Below are positions 9,993-18,896 of a stretch of 64,000 nt of DNA, piece after piece (the first letter of the stretch is position 1; every line of letters begins with the position of its first letter). Location of the stretch: assembly GCF_008041835.1 (NCBI RefSeq), contig NZ_VRYE01000007.1, forward strand, positions 1 through 64,000, given 5' to 3'. This DNA is from Ectopseudomonas mendocina. Lineage in GTDB: Bacteria > Pseudomonadota > Gammaproteobacteria > Pseudomonadales > Pseudomonadaceae. Made by a program: the position numbers and the translations under genes. The notes under the pieces are model-generated. The model saw only the letters and a program-made list of their open reading frames with translations. It had not been told where the DNA came from and ran no database searches.

Positions 9993-10053
9993 TGTAGGAG
10001 CCGGCTTGCCGGCGATGCTCTTAAAACGTATCGCCAGCAAGCCGGCTCCTACA
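9993..10053. repeat. REP-like inverted repeat
   Basis: Perfect 17-bp arms (TGTAGGAGCCGGCTTGC at 9993-10009 and its complement at 10037-10053) around a 27-bp centre. It lies between the convergent biotin carboxylase and trpE genes. The same GTAGGAGC family recurs at 11758 and in the array at 39045. It may act as a bidirectional transcription or mRNA-end barrier. Confidence 0.8.
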
Positions 10054-10073
10054 TCAAAACGACTTATGCTGCC

Positions 10074-11552
10074 TCAGCGCGAGCCCTGCTCCGCCAGGGC
10101 CACGGCCTTGAACATGGCGCGGCGCTTGTTCAGAGTTTCTTCCCACTCAAGGGCTGGCACCGAGTCAGCGACGATGCCGGCGCCGGCCTGGACGTGCAGC
10201 TCGCCGTCCTTGATCACGGCGGTACGAATAGCAATCGCCGTGTCCATATTGCCGTTCCAGGCGTAGTAACCGACCGCACCGCCGTAGACGCCGCGCTTGA
10301 CCGGCTCCAGCTCGTCGATGATTTCCATCGCGCGAATCTTCGGCGCACCGGACAGGGTGCCAGCCGGCAGGATGGCGCGCAGGGCGTCCATCGAAGTCAG
10401 GCCTTTTTTCAGCTCGCCGGTGACATTGGAGACGATGTGCATGACGTTGGAGTAGCGCTCGATGACCATCTTCTCAGTCAGTTTCACCGAGCCAACTTCC
10501 GAGACGCGGCCCGTGTCGTTACGGCCCAGGTCGATGAGCATCAGGTGCTCGGCGATTTCCTTGGCATCGGCCAGCAGGTCTTCTTCCAGCGCCAGGTCGG
10601 CCTCTTCGGTCGCACCGCGCGGGCGGGTGCCGGCGATTGGCCGCACGGTGACCAGATTGTCCTCGACGCGCACCAGCACCTCGGGCGACGAACCCACCAC
10701 GTGGAAATCGCCGAAGTTGAAGAAGTACATGTACGGCGTCGGGTTGATGCAGCGCAGCGCGCGGTACAGGTCGATGGGCGCGGCCTTGAAGGGGATCGAC
10801 ATACGCTGGGAAATCACCACCTGCATGCAGTCGCCGGCCAGGATGTAATCCTTGATCGAATCCACCGCTCGCTCGTAATCCTCACGGCTAAAGCTGGAGC
10901 GGAACGCCGGCTCGACGCCTGCCGGCTTGTTCAGATCCACACCCAGGCGCGGCGTGAACGGCTGACGCAGCTTGTGCAGGATGTCCTGCAACTGCTGCTG
11001 GCCACGGGCGAAGGCATCGGCTTCGGCTGGGTCGGCCAGGACGATGGCGTGCATCTTGCCGGCCAGGTTATCGAACACCACCACGGCATCGGAGACGTTG
11101 AGCAGGATATCCGGCGTGCCCAGCGCGTCGGGGTTCACCCCGGCGGCCAGCTTGGGCTCGACGTAACGCACGCTGTCGTAGGCGAAGTAGCCGACCAGGC
11201 CGCCGTTGAAACGCGGCAGGCCGGCGATGGTCGGCACCTTGTAACGCGCCTTGAACTGCTCAACGAAGGCCAGCGGGTCGGCACATTGGTGGCGCTCGAC
11301 TTCGACGCCGTCGGTGGTGATCACCACCTCGTGGCGGTGCACGCGCAGCACGGTGCGCGCCGGCAGGCCGATGATCGAGTAGCGCCCCCATTTCTCACCA
11401 CCCTGCACCGATTCGAGCAGGTAGGAGTTGGGCGCATCGGCCAGTTTCAGGTAGATCGACAGCGGCGTGTCGAAGTCGGCGATGGTTTCGCAGGCAAGCG
11501 GAATGCGGTTGTAGCCTTCAGCGGCTAAACGCAGGAATTCTTCATGGGTCAT
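10074..11552 (-). CDS. trpE: Anthranilate synthase component I
   Basis: 492 residues. It makes anthranilate from chorismate with ammonia from TrpG. The start is the ATG of MTHEEFLRL, 6 bp after GAGG, and matches Pseudomonas TrpE; a longer in-frame ORF reaches 11636 but overlaps the leader peptide. The N-terminal half carries the LLES tryptophan feedback motif (SYLLESVQ); the C-terminal chorismate-binding half has [19 protein letters not shown] and [14 protein letters not shown]. Preceded by its own Trp-rich leader, so expression is expected to follow charged tRNA-Trp. Confidence 0.96.
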   Translation of the reverse strand: MTHEEFLRLAAEGYNRIPLACETIADFDTPLSIYLKLADAPNSYLLESVQGGEKWGRYSIIGLPARTVLRVHRHEVVITTDGVEVERHQCADPLAFVEQFKARYKVPTIAGLPRFNGGLVGYFAYDSVRYVEPKLAAGVNPDALGTPDILLNVSDAVVVFDNLAGKMHAIVLADPAEADAFARGQQQLQDILHKLRQPFTPRLGVDLNKPAGVEPAFRSSFSREDYERAVDSIKDYILAGDCMQVVISQRMSIPFKAAPIDLYRALRCINPTPYMYFFNFGDFHVVGSSPEVLVRVEDNLVTVRPIAGTRPRGATEEADLALEEDLLADAKEIAEHLMLIDLGRNDTGRVSEVGSVKLTEKMVIERYSNVMHIVSNVTGELKKGLTSMDALRAILPAGTLSGAPKIRAMEIIDELEPVKRGVYGGAVGYYAWNGNMDTAIAIRTAVIKDGELHVQAGAGIVADSVPALEWEETLNKRRAMFKAVALAEQGSR

Positions 11553-11617
11553 GATCAGCCTCATGGCTCGGGGTAAACAGTCGGGTGCAAACGGGCCGCA
11601 CGCAGCGGCAGGAAATG

Positions 11618-11662
11618 TCAGGCGCGCCAGCGCCAACGGGCCAGGGCCTTGATGACTTTCAT
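11618..11662 (-). CDS. trp leader peptide upstream of trpE
   Basis: Reads [14 protein letters not shown] then TGA: 14 residues, two Trp codons, almost the same as the leader before trpGDC 8.9 kb away. The stop is 65 bp before trpE. Downstream a GCCGC/GCGGC hairpin (11595-11609) may be part of the attenuator; no U tract follows it. Conservation of the peptide at both loci argues strongly that it is real. Confidence 0.85.
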   Translation of the reverse strand: MKVIKALARWRWRA

Positions 11663-11725
11663 CCAGAGTTTGCAGGTGACCACCACGGTGCGATCTCGAC
11701 AGGCGGGGGAATAGGGAGAGCTGCC

Positions 11726-11754
11726 AAGGTAGCGCAGCCGCTCAGGCTAAGCAA
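11726..11754 (-). promoter_or_regulatory. Candidate sigma70 promoter of trpL-trpE
   Basis: TTGCTT (11749-11754) and TACCTT (11726-11731) on the minus strand are 17 bp apart, about 64 bp before the leader ATG. Spacing and position parallel the pair in front of trpGDC. Confidence 0.5.
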
Positions 11755-11757
11755 CCC

Positions 11758-11813
11758 GTAGGAGCCCGCTTGCGGGCGATCAAGCGAATCATTGCCCGCA
11801 AGCGGGCTCCTAC
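11758..11813. repeat. REP-like inverted repeat
   Basis: Perfect 20-bp arms (GTAGGAGCCCGCTTGCGGGC at 11758-11777, complement at 11794-11813) with a 16-bp loop, placed between gph and the trpE promoter. Same repeat family as 9993-10053. Confidence 0.85.
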
Positions 11814-11825
11814 GCACAAATGCGA

Positions 11826-12506
11826 TTACAGCAACTCGGCCAGGCTATCGACCACCAGGCTTGGCCGCTCTTCAGCAATCGGCCGGCCGTGGTTGTAGCC
11901 GTAACTCACGGCGATGCAAGGCACCGCGGCAGCGCGCGCGGCCAGCACGTCGTTGCGCGAGTCGCCGATGAACAGCGATTGCGATGCCTCGACGCCAGCC
12001 AGACGCATCACCTGCAGCAGTGCCGCCGGGTCGGGCTTCTGCTGCGGCAGGGTATCGCCACCGATGATCCAGCGGAAATAGCCGCCCAGGCCAACCTGCT
12101 CCAGCAGCGGCGCGACGAAGCGCTCCGGCTTGTTGGTCACCACTGCCAGTTCGACGGCAGCGGTGCTCAAGGCCTCCAGTAGTTCATGCACGCCCGGGTA
12201 CAGCACGGTCAGGTTGTGGCAGTCGGCGTAGATATCGAGAAAGCGCGCCAGCGCCTCTTCCGTCTCGGCCTCGCCCACTGCTGCGTGATCCAGGCCACCG
12301 GCAAGGGCGCGGCGCACCAGCACGCGAGCGCCATTGCCGACCCAGTCACGGACCTTTTCCACACCAGCCGGCGTGCGCCCCAGTTCGACCAACATACGGT
12401 CGACCGCCGCGGCCAGATCCGGCACCGAGTCGATCAGCGTGCCGTCCAGGTCGAACATCACCAGGCGCGGCAGCTCCCCGCCGCACAGCTCGCGCAGCGG
12501 TTTCAT
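11826..12506 (-). CDS. gph: Phosphoglycolate phosphatase
   Basis: 226 residues, HAD superfamily. It removes phosphate from 2-phosphoglycolate arising from DNA repair and side reactions. Motif [11 protein letters not shown] with the nucleophile Asp, motif [11 protein letters not shown], the motif III Lys in [12 protein letters not shown] and motif [11 protein letters not shown] are all intact. Its ATG overlaps the stop of rpe by 4 bases, so the two are co-transcribed, the order conserved in Pseudomonas between rpe and trpE. Confidence 0.93.
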   Translation of the reverse strand: MKPLRELCGGELPRLVMFDLDGTLIDSVPDLAAAVDRMLVELGRTPAGVEKVRDWVGNGARVLVRRALAGGLDHAAVGEAETEEALARFLDIYADCHNLTVLYPGVHELLEALSTAAVELAVVTNKPERFVAPLLEQVGLGGYFRWIIGGDTLPQQKPDPAALLQVMRLAGVEASQSLFIGDSRNDVLAARAAAVPCIAVSYGYNHGRPIAEERPSLVVDSLAELL

Positions 12507-13177
12507 CCACGCACCTGGGCCAGTTCGGCCCGCATGGCGTCGATCACCGCCTTGTAGTCCGGCTGGTTGAAGATCGCCGAGCCGGCGACGAAGGTGTCGG
12601 CGCCCGCTTCGGCGATCTCGCGGATGTTCTGCACGTTGACGCCGCCGTCGATTTCCAGGCGGATCTCGCGGCCGCTGGCGTCGATCAGCGCGCGGGCTTC
12701 GCGCAGCTTGTCGAGAGTGCCAGGGATGAACTTCTGCCCGCCGAAGCCGGGGTTGACGCTCATCAGCAGAATCATGTCGACCTTGTCCATCACGTACTTG
12801 AGCACGTCCAGCGGGGTGGCCGGATTGAACACCAGGCCAGCTTTGGCGCCGCCGTTCTTGATCAGTTGCAGGGAGCGGTCGACGTGCTCGCTGGCTTCCG
12901 GATGGAAGGTGATGTACGAGGCGCCGGCTTCGATGAAGTCGCCGATGATGCGATCCACCGGTTTGACCATCAGGTGCGCGTCGATGGGTGCGGTGATGCC
13001 GTACTTGCGCAGCGCCGCGCAGACCATCGGGCCGATGGTCAGGTTGGGCACGTAGTGGTTGTCCATGACATCGAAATGGACGATGTCCGCCCCGGCGGCG
13101 AGTACGTTGTCCACTTCCTCACCCAGACGGGCGAAGTCGGCGGAAAGGATCGACGGGGCGATGGCGAAGGGTTGCAT
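12503..13177 (-). CDS. rpe: Ribulose-phosphate 3-epimerase
   Basis: 224 residues, TIM barrel. It interconverts ribulose-5-phosphate and xylulose-5-phosphate in the pentose phosphate pathway. The N-terminal [13 protein letters not shown], the [17 protein letters not shown] metal-binding segment, [16 protein letters not shown] and EIDGGVN signature are all present. First gene of the rpe-gph pair, downstream of the agt operon, from which a terminator-like hairpin separates it. Confidence 0.96.
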   Translation of the reverse strand: MQPFAIAPSILSADFARLGEEVDNVLAAGADIVHFDVMDNHYVPNLTIGPMVCAALRKYGITAPIDAHLMVKPVDRIIGDFIEAGASYITFHPEASEHVDRSLQLIKNGGAKAGLVFNPATPLDVLKYVMDKVDMILLMSVNPGFGGQKFIPGTLDKLREARALIDASGREIRLEIDGGVNVQNIREIAEAGADTFVAGSAIFNQPDYKAVIDAMRAELAQVRG

Positions 13178-13278
13178 GGCGCACCTCTAAAGGCTTGGGT
13201 CACGGTGGCGCGCATTGTAGCGGCTCAGCGGCTATCTGGCAGCGCCACTGGATCAGGCGCGCAAATTCGTCTCATGGC

Positions 13279-13311
13279 AAAAGGCCCCGCCGGTTTCCCG
13301 GCGAGGCCCTG
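13279..13311 (-). terminator. Terminator-like hairpin after the agt operon
   Basis: On the minus strand GGCCTCGCCGG/CCGGCGGGGCC form a strong stem with a short purine loop followed by TTTTG. It starts 20 bp after the agtD stop and precedes rpe. Confidence 0.8.
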
Positions 13312-13330
13312 AACATGCAGCTACGGCGAT

Positions 13331-14158
13331 TTATTCCGGCGCCGAAGTTCGCAGCTTCTCGCTACGTCCGCGCAGCCATTCCAGAGTCAGCAACAGCAGG
13401 ATGGAAAAGCCGATCAACAGTGTGGCTGCGGCAGCGATAGTCGGCGACAGGTTCTCGCGGATGCCACTGAACATCTGCCGTGGCAGGGTGGACTGCTCGG
13501 GGCCCGCGAGGAACAGGGTCACCACCACTTCATCGAACGAAGTGGCGAAGGCGAACAGCGCACCGGAGATCACCCCCGGCGCAATCAGCGGCAGGGTCAC
13601 CCGGCGAAACGCTGTCAGCGGCGAAGCACCGAGGCTGGCAGCCGCGCGCACCAGATTATGGTTGAACCCCTGCAGCGTGGCCGACACGGTGATGATGACG
13701 AAGGGCACGCCGAGCACGGCATGCACGAGGATCAGCGACAGGTAGCTGTTACCCATGCCCAGCGGCGCGAAGAACAGGTAACTGGCGACACCGATGATCA
13801 CCACCGGGACGATCATCGGCGAGATCAGCAGGCTCATCACCAAAGCCTTGCCACGGAACTCGCCACGGGTCAGGCCGATGGCCGCCAGGGTGCCGAAGAC
13901 CATGGCCAACAGGGTGGCGGCCGGGGCGATGATCAAGCTGTTCTTCAGCGAGCGCATCCAGTCGGCGGACATGAAGAAGTCTTCGTACCAGCGCAGCGAG
14001 AAGCCCTGCAGCGGGTAGACCAGAAAAGTGCCGGAGTTGAACGACAGCGGCACGATCACCAGTACCGGCAAAACCAGAAACAACAGCACCAGGCCGCAGA
14101 GAATGCGCAGGCCGTAGTACCAGAGGCGCTCGATGGGTGACATATAGGGGCTGAGCAT
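13331..14158 (-). CDS. agtD: ABC importer permease, PotC type
   Basis: 275 residues with six hydrophobic helices; inner membrane. The binding-protein-dependent transport EAA loop is visible as AAASLGASPLTAFRRVTLPLIAPG. Distal gene of a four-gene importer (ATPase, binding protein, two permeases) of the spermidine/putrescine class. Position next to rpe and to the two-component pair matches agtABCD of P. aeruginosa, which takes up 4-aminobutyrate and 5-aminovalerate; the symbol is taken from that synteny. Confidence 0.85.
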   Translation of the reverse strand: MLSPYMSPIERLWYYGLRILCGLVLLFLVLPVLVIVPLSFNSGTFLVYPLQGFSLRWYEDFFMSADWMRSLKNSLIIAPAATLLAMVFGTLAAIGLTRGEFRGKALVMSLLISPMIVPVVIIGVASYLFFAPLGMGNSYLSLILVHAVLGVPFVIITVSATLQGFNHNLVRAAASLGASPLTAFRRVTLPLIAPGVISGALFAFATSFDEVVVTLFLAGPEQSTLPRQMFSGIRENLSPTIAAAATLLIGFSILLLLTLEWLRGRSEKLRTSAPE

Positions 14159-14183
14159 GGCTGTGACTCCATTTAGCGTTTAG

Positions 14184-14331
14184 CTCCCCTCACCCGCTTG
14201 CGGGAGAGGGGCTGGTGGAGAGGGCGCTCTTCTTGCGCCCTCCTCCCGAGTTCGGTTACCGAGAAGCAGTGGTGCTGAAACAAGCACCCTCTCCCGCCCT
14301 TCGGGCACCCTCTCCCATCAATGGGAGAGGG
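14184..14331. repeat. Intergenic palindromic repeats between the two agt permease genes
   Basis: Several short palindromes built from CCCTCTCCC-type words, ending in a perfect hairpin CCCTCTCCCAT/ATGGGAGAGGG (14308-14318 and 14321-14331). It sits inside the operon between agtC and agtD and probably affects mRNA stability or relative expression. Confidence 0.65.
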
Positions 14332-14362
14332 TCATCAGATGGCCTGCTGCGCAGGCCGTTTT

Positions 14363-15610
14363 TTAGCCAAGCCTCAGCTTGCTGGCGCCAACCAGCCAGC
14401 TGTACACCACGTACAGCACCAGCGTCGCAGCCAGCAGCAGACCGCCGAGGGCCGTGGCCATGCCCCAGTTGATGGTGGTGTTGGTATAGAAGGCGACGAA
14501 GTAGCTGATAATCTGGTCGTTCGGGCTGCCCAGCAGCGCCGGGGTGATGTAGTAGCCAATCGACAGAATGAACACCAGCAGACAACCGGCGCCGACACCG
14601 GCCAGGGTCTGCGGGAAGTACACCCGCCAGAAGCTGGCGAACGGGTGGCAGCCGAGCGACACCGCCGCACGCATGTAGCTGGGCGAGATGCCCTTCATCA
14701 CGCTGTAGATCGGCAGGATCATGAACGGCAGCATGATGTGGACCATGGCCACGTACACACCGCTGCGGTTGAACACCAGTTGCAGTGGTTGCTCGATGAT
14801 ACCCAGCGATATCAGCGCGCTGTTGATCAGCCCTCCCGACTGCAACAGCACGATCCAGGCCGCGACGCGCACCAGGATCGATGTCCAGAACGGTAGCAGC
14901 ACCAAGATCATCAGCAGGTTGCCCTGGCGCGTCGGCAGGTTGGCCAGCAGGTAGGCCAGCGGGTAAGCCAGCACCAGGCAGATGGCGGTGATCACCAGAC
15001 TCATCCAGAAGGTGCGGGCGAAGATGTCTAGGTAGATGGCCTGATCCGGCGTGGCCTTGGCCAGTTCGCCGAGGTCGTCGATGCGGTGATCGAGCGCGGC
15101 CAGCAGGTAGTACGGCGTAACCGACGAGGCATTGCGGCGGATCACCTGCCAGTAGGCGGGGTCACCCCAGCGCTCGTCCATGTCGAGGAAGGCTTCCTGG
15201 TAGGACGCCGGCTCCTCGCGCAGCGGCAGCTTGCGTGCGGTGGCGCTGACCAGACTGCGGAAGCCCGCCAGCTCCATATTCAGGCGCTTGGACAGATCGC
15301 CCAGGCTCTGATTGCGCCGCGCTTCGAGCATATCGCTGGCAATCGCCCGGTACACCGCCTCGTCCGGCAGGCCACGGCCATCCCAGGCAGCAATCGCCTC
15401 GACGGTGCGTGGCAGGCTGCCGACCACTTCCGGGTTGTCCACACTGCGCATGAGCAGCGCGCCGATAGGCAGCAGGAAGGTGAGCAAGAGAAACAGCAAC
15501 AGCGGCAGGATCAGTGCCTTGGATTTCAGGCGATTGAAACGCTCAGCACGGGCCAGTCGCTGCTTCAGGCTGGGCCCGGGCAGCGCGGTGGCGGACAATT
15601 CGCTGGCCAT
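14363..15610 (-). CDS. agtC: ABC importer permease, PotB type
   Basis: 415 residues from the ATG behind GGAG; a slightly longer in-frame start at 15628 lacks a ribosome site. One N-terminal helix, then a long soluble stretch of roughly 140 residues, then five to six helices with the EAA loop MRAAVSLGCHPFASFWRVYFPQTLAG. The insertion between the first helices makes it longer than typical PotB. Works with agtD as the heterodimeric channel. Confidence 0.87.
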   Translation of the reverse strand: MASELSATALPGPSLKQRLARAERFNRLKSKALILPLLLFLLLTFLLPIGALLMRSVDNPEVVGSLPRTVEAIAAWDGRGLPDEAVYRAIASDMLEARRNQSLGDLSKRLNMELAGFRSLVSATARKLPLREEPASYQEAFLDMDERWGDPAYWQVIRRNASSVTPYYLLAALDHRIDDLGELAKATPDQAIYLDIFARTFWMSLVITAICLVLAYPLAYLLANLPTRQGNLLMILVLLPFWTSILVRVAAWIVLLQSGGLINSALISLGIIEQPLQLVFNRSGVYVAMVHIMLPFMILPIYSVMKGISPSYMRAAVSLGCHPFASFWRVYFPQTLAGVGAGCLLVFILSIGYYITPALLGSPNDQIISYFVAFYTNTTINWGMATALGGLLLAATLVLYVVYSWLVGASKLRLG

Positions 15611-15700
15611 GGACAACTCCGCAGGCAAGAAAAAATTCAGTCGGCCCCAGCGCAGTGGGGCCAGATAGGTCGCTTGGGCTACCCTGAAAAGCTATTTACA

Positions 15701-15767
15701 GTCACTCCCGCGAAGGCGGGAGCCCAGGGATTTCGCACCCCTGGATTCCCGCCTTCGCGGGAGTGAC
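15701..15767. repeat. Inverted repeat (REP/MITE-like) between agtB and agtC
   Basis: 21-bp arms with the word CACTCCCGCGAAGGCGGGA at 15701-15721 and its complement at 15747-15767. A long perfect stem just after the binding-protein gene could protect the 3' end of agtB message and allow it to be made in excess over the permeases. Confidence 0.8.
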
Positions 15768-15785
15768 GGCTTTTTCAGAGCTTCC

Positions 15786-16817
15786 TTAACGGGCCGCCCA
15801 GGCGTTGAAACGATGCTCCAGCTGCTCGCCGTAGTCAGCCCAGAAGGTCACGTCGATGGCCACCTGGTTGGCGATGTTTTCCGGGGCGGTCGGCATCAGG
15901 CTCAGACGCTCCGGCGGCAGCAGCTCGATGGCCTGCTTGTTGGCCGGGCCGTAGGCGATGTTCTCCGAATAGGTCTTCTGCGCTTCAGGCGTAACCGAGA
16001 AGGCGATGAACTGCTTGGCCAGCTCGGTATTCTTCGCGCCACGCGGAATGGCCCAGGAGTCGAAGTCGTAGATGCCGCCGTTCCACACCACCTGCAGGTT
16101 GCTCTCGTCCTGTACCGCGGCGATGCGGCCGTTGTAGGCCGAGCTCATCACGACGTCACCGGAGACCAGGTACTGCGGCGGCTGAGCGCCGGCTTCCCAC
16201 CACTGGATATTGGGCTTGAGTTCGTCGAGCTTCTTGAACGCGCGATCCTGGCCTTCCTTGGTGGCCAGCACCTTGTACACGTCCTTGACCGGCACGCCAT
16301 CGGCCATCAGGGCGAATTCCAGGGTGTACTTGGCGCCCTTGCGCAGGCCGCGCTTACCGGGGAATTTCGCCACATCCCAGAAATCGGCCCAGCTGGTCGG
16401 CGCCGCGCTGAGTTTGTCGGCGTTGTAGGCGAGCACCGTGGACCACACGAAGAAGCCCACGCCGCAGGGCTGAATGGCGCCATCGATGAAGTTGGCCTCA
16501 TCGCCGAACTGCGCCGGGTCGAGTTCTTCGAACAGGCCTTCGTCGCAACCGCGAGCCAGTTCCGGCGACTCCACCTCTACCAGATCCCAACTCACACTGC
16601 GGGTGTCGACCATGGCTTTGACCTTGGCCATTTCACCGTTGTATTCACCGCCCAGCACCTTGTTGCCGGTTTCCTTCTCGAAGGGTTCGTAGAAGGCCTT
16701 GACCTGCGCCGCCTTGTTCGCGCCGCCGAAGGAAACCGCCGTCAGATCCACCGCCAGTGCCGGCATGGCACAGCTAACGCCCAGGGCCAATGCCGCCAGC
16801 TTCAGGGATTTCGTCAT
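15786..16817 (-). CDS. agtB: ABC importer periplasmic substrate-binding protein
   Basis: 343 residues. Start is the ATG behind GAGGAG; the ORF extends upstream without a ribosome site. A Sec signal peptide MTKSLKLAALALGVSCAMPALA precedes the mature polyamine/iron-type binding fold (VDLTAVSFGGANKAAQVKAFYEPFEK, VEVESPELARGCDEGLFEE, FPGKRGLRKGAKYTLEFALMADG). In P. aeruginosa the syntenic protein binds 4-aminobutyrate and 5-aminovalerate. It follows the ATPase gene by 53 bp and precedes the permeases. Confidence 0.88.
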   Translation of the reverse strand: MTKSLKLAALALGVSCAMPALAVDLTAVSFGGANKAAQVKAFYEPFEKETGNKVLGGEYNGEMAKVKAMVDTRSVSWDLVEVESPELARGCDEGLFEELDPAQFGDEANFIDGAIQPCGVGFFVWSTVLAYNADKLSAAPTSWADFWDVAKFPGKRGLRKGAKYTLEFALMADGVPVKDVYKVLATKEGQDRAFKKLDELKPNIQWWEAGAQPPQYLVSGDVVMSSAYNGRIAAVQDESNLQVVWNGGIYDFDSWAIPRGAKNTELAKQFIAFSVTPEAQKTYSENIAYGPANKQAIELLPPERLSLMPTAPENIANQVAIDVTFWADYGEQLEHRFNAWAAR

Positions 16818-16870
16818 TCTTATCAGCTCCTCTGTGTTACGGGGTAAAGGTGAAGCACTGCGCGAAGCGC

Positions 16871-17968
16871 TCACTCGGCTTGGAGTGGATCCAGCGCGCG
16901 GACATGCTCGACAGACCAGCCGAGCGGAACCAGGTCACCAACCGTCAGCGCCGGATCGAGTTCGGCGACGGGTTGCTTGACGTAGAAATCGGACTTGCCG
17001 CAGACCTCCAGGCGAATGCGCACGTGGTCGCCCAGGTAAATGAACTCGGCGATACGCCCGGAGAAACGGTTCGGGCAGGCTTCGCTGTGGCCGTTGAGAC
17101 GGATACGCTCGGGGCGGATCGACAGGCTCACCGCCTCACCGACGGCACCGACGTTGACCGCCGTGGCGCGCACTTCCTCACCGCGCGCCAGGCGCACCAC
17201 GCACTGCTCGCCATCGCGGCTGACCAGCTCGCCAGCCAGGCGATTGTTCTCGCCGATGAACTGGGCAACGAAAGTGTTGTGCGGCGCTTCGTAGAGTTCG
17301 CGCGGCGGAGCGATCTGCTGGATCTCGCCCTGATGGAACACGGCCACGCGGTCGGACATGGTCAGCGCCTCGCCCTGATCGTGGGTCACGTAGACCACGG
17401 TCACGCCCAGGCGCTGGTGCAGGTGCTTGATCTCCATCTGCATGTGTTCGCGCAGTTGCTTGTCCAGCGCGCCGAGGGGTTCGTCCATCAGCACCAGTTG
17501 CGGCTCGAACACCAGCGCACGGGCCAGGGCCACACGCTGCTGCTGACCACCGGAAAGCTGACCCGGATAACGGTTGCGGAAAGTGTCGAGCTGCACCATC
17601 GACAGGGCGCGCTTGACCCGCTCGCTGATGTCGGTGCGCGACATGCCGCGCACGCTCAGCGGGAAAGCCAGGTTCTCGGCCACGGTCATGTGCGGGAACA
17701 ACGCGTAGTTCTGGAACACCATGCCGATGTCGCGCTTGTGCGGCGGCAGTTTGTTCAGCGAGCGGCCATCGAGGAGGATTTCGCCAGCGGTCGGCGTCTC
17801 GAAACCGGCCAGCATCATCAGGCTGGTGGTCTTGCCGGAACCGGACGGGCCGAGCAGGGTCAGAAACTCACCCTTGCGGATATCCAGGTTGAGGTCTTTG
17901 ACGATCAGCGTTTCGCCGTCATAGCTCTTCTGTACGCCACGGAAGCTCACCAGTACATCGTTTGCCAT
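16871..17968 (-). CDS. agtA: ABC importer ATP-binding protein, PotA type
   Basis: 365 residues. Walker A GPSGSGKTTS, signature LSGGQQQRVALARAL, Walker B QLVLMDEPLGALD, switch His in YVTHDQ, then a C-terminal TOBE domain (about 240-365). First gene of the importer operon. The ATG at 17968 is used; a GTG codon precedes it in frame. An AAGAACAA Crc/Hfq-type motif lies just upstream of the ribosome site, and a GTAGGG/CCCTAC palindrome further upstream is a likely response-regulator site. Confidence 0.9.
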   Translation of the reverse strand: MANDVLVSFRGVQKSYDGETLIVKDLNLDIRKGEFLTLLGPSGSGKTTSLMMLAGFETPTAGEILLDGRSLNKLPPHKRDIGMVFQNYALFPHMTVAENLAFPLSVRGMSRTDISERVKRALSMVQLDTFRNRYPGQLSGGQQQRVALARALVFEPQLVLMDEPLGALDKQLREHMQMEIKHLHQRLGVTVVYVTHDQGEALTMSDRVAVFHQGEIQQIAPPRELYEAPHNTFVAQFIGENNRLAGELVSRDGEQCVVRLARGEEVRATAVNVGAVGEAVSLSIRPERIRLNGHSEACPNRFSGRIAEFIYLGDHVRIRLEVCGKSDFYVKQPVAELDPALTVGDLVPLGWSVEHVRALDPLQAE

Positions 17969-17990
17969 CACACCACACCCTTGTTCTTGT

Positions 17991-17998
17991 CTCAGGCA
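17991..17998 (-). promoter_or_regulatory. Crc/Hfq catabolite-repression (CA) motif before agtA
   Basis: On the message strand AAGAACAA fits the AANAANAA rule for Hfq/Crc translational repression in Pseudomonas, and it lies directly 5' of the AAGGG ribosome site, 23 nt before the ATG. Location is right for blocking initiation when preferred carbon sources are present. Confidence 0.55.
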
Positions 17999-18081
17999 GA
18001 TGACTCAAGAGTAGGTCGACAAGAGCGGGTGAAAAATCGGGCAGAATGACAAGCTGATATCAGGCGCGAGGAAATTCTTGC

Positions 18082-18097
18082 GTAGGGATTGCCCTAC
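18082..18097. promoter_or_regulatory. Palindrome in the agtR-agtA intergenic region, likely response-regulator site
   Basis: GTAGGG-attg-CCCTAC, extended by TTG and AAA flanks. TAGGG-N4-CCCTA sites are typical for NarL/FixJ-type regulators in Pseudomonas. Placed 114 bp upstream of agtA, it suits activation by AgtR. The rest of 17969-18266 shows no gene; a further weak inverted repeat lies around 18142-18240. Confidence 0.5.
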
Positions 18098-18266
18098 AAA
18101 TTCCGAGTGATCACCTCGGTTTTCGAAGGTGCATCATGGGTCATCCATGGGCAGGCTGGACATCGCTTTTCATGTCCACCGATGCGGATGTACCCATACC
18201 GCAACGCTGGATGAAAAGAGCCTCATCCATGCCTGCCATACAGTCGCGTGCTGCGGGAGTGTCCGA

Positions 18267-18896
18267 TCAGACCAGGCGATGCTCCATCGCATAGCGCACC
18301 AGATCGGCCATCGAATGGGCGCCGAGCTTCTGCATCAGTCGCGCCTTGTGCGTGCTCACGGTCTTGTTGCTGATGGCCAGGTGCAGAGCGATGTCGTTGA
18401 CGCCTTCGCCGCGTACCAGACGCTCGAACACCGAGAATTCACGCTCGGACAGTTGCGCATGGGGCGGACGCGAATCGGTCAGGCCGACCTCGAAGACCAT
18501 GCGGTCGGCCAATGCGGGGTCGATATAACGCCCACCGCTGGCCACCTTGCGAATGGCGGTGATCAGCAGCGCCGGATCGCTGTCCTTGGTGGCGTAACCG
18601 GCAGCGCCAGCCTTGAGCGCACGGGCCGCCATCTGCGCCTCGTCGTGCATCGACAGCACCAGAATCGCCGGTGCCTCGGTCAGCGCGCGAATGCGCGGAA
18701 TGGCCTCCAGACCGTTGACGCCCGGCATGGAGATATCCAGCAGTACCACGTCGCAAGGCGTACGGCGCAGCACTTCGATCAACTGTTCACCATTGCAGGC
18801 TTCACCCGCCACTTCGAGGTCGCGGGCCATGCCGATCAGTTGCTTGATGCCTTCCCGCACGATGGTGTGGTCTTCGGCTACCAGTACCCGAATCAC
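18267..18896 (-). CDS. agtR: NarL/FixJ-family response regulator
   Basis: 209 residues from a GTG behind AGGAGG. The GTG overlaps the kinase stop by 4 bases (GTGA), so the pair is coupled. Receiver domain about 1-120: phospho-acceptor Asp in DVVLLDISMPGVNG, conserved Thr/Ser and Lys (ATKDSD). The C-terminal LuxR helix-turn-helix has LSEREFSVFERLVRGEGVNDIALHLAISNKTVSTHKARLMQ. By synteny it activates agtABCD downstream. Unlike its kinase the gene is intact. Confidence 0.9.
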   Translation of the reverse strand: MIRVLVAEDHTIVREGIKQLIGMARDLEVAGEACNGEQLIEVLRRTPCDVVLLDISMPGVNGLEAIPRIRALTEAPAILVLSMHDEAQMAARALKAGAAGYATKDSDPALLITAIRKVASGGRYIDPALADRMVFEVGLTDSRPPHAQLSEREFSVFERLVRGEGVNDIALHLAISNKTVSTHKARLMQKLGAHSMADLVRYAMEHRLV

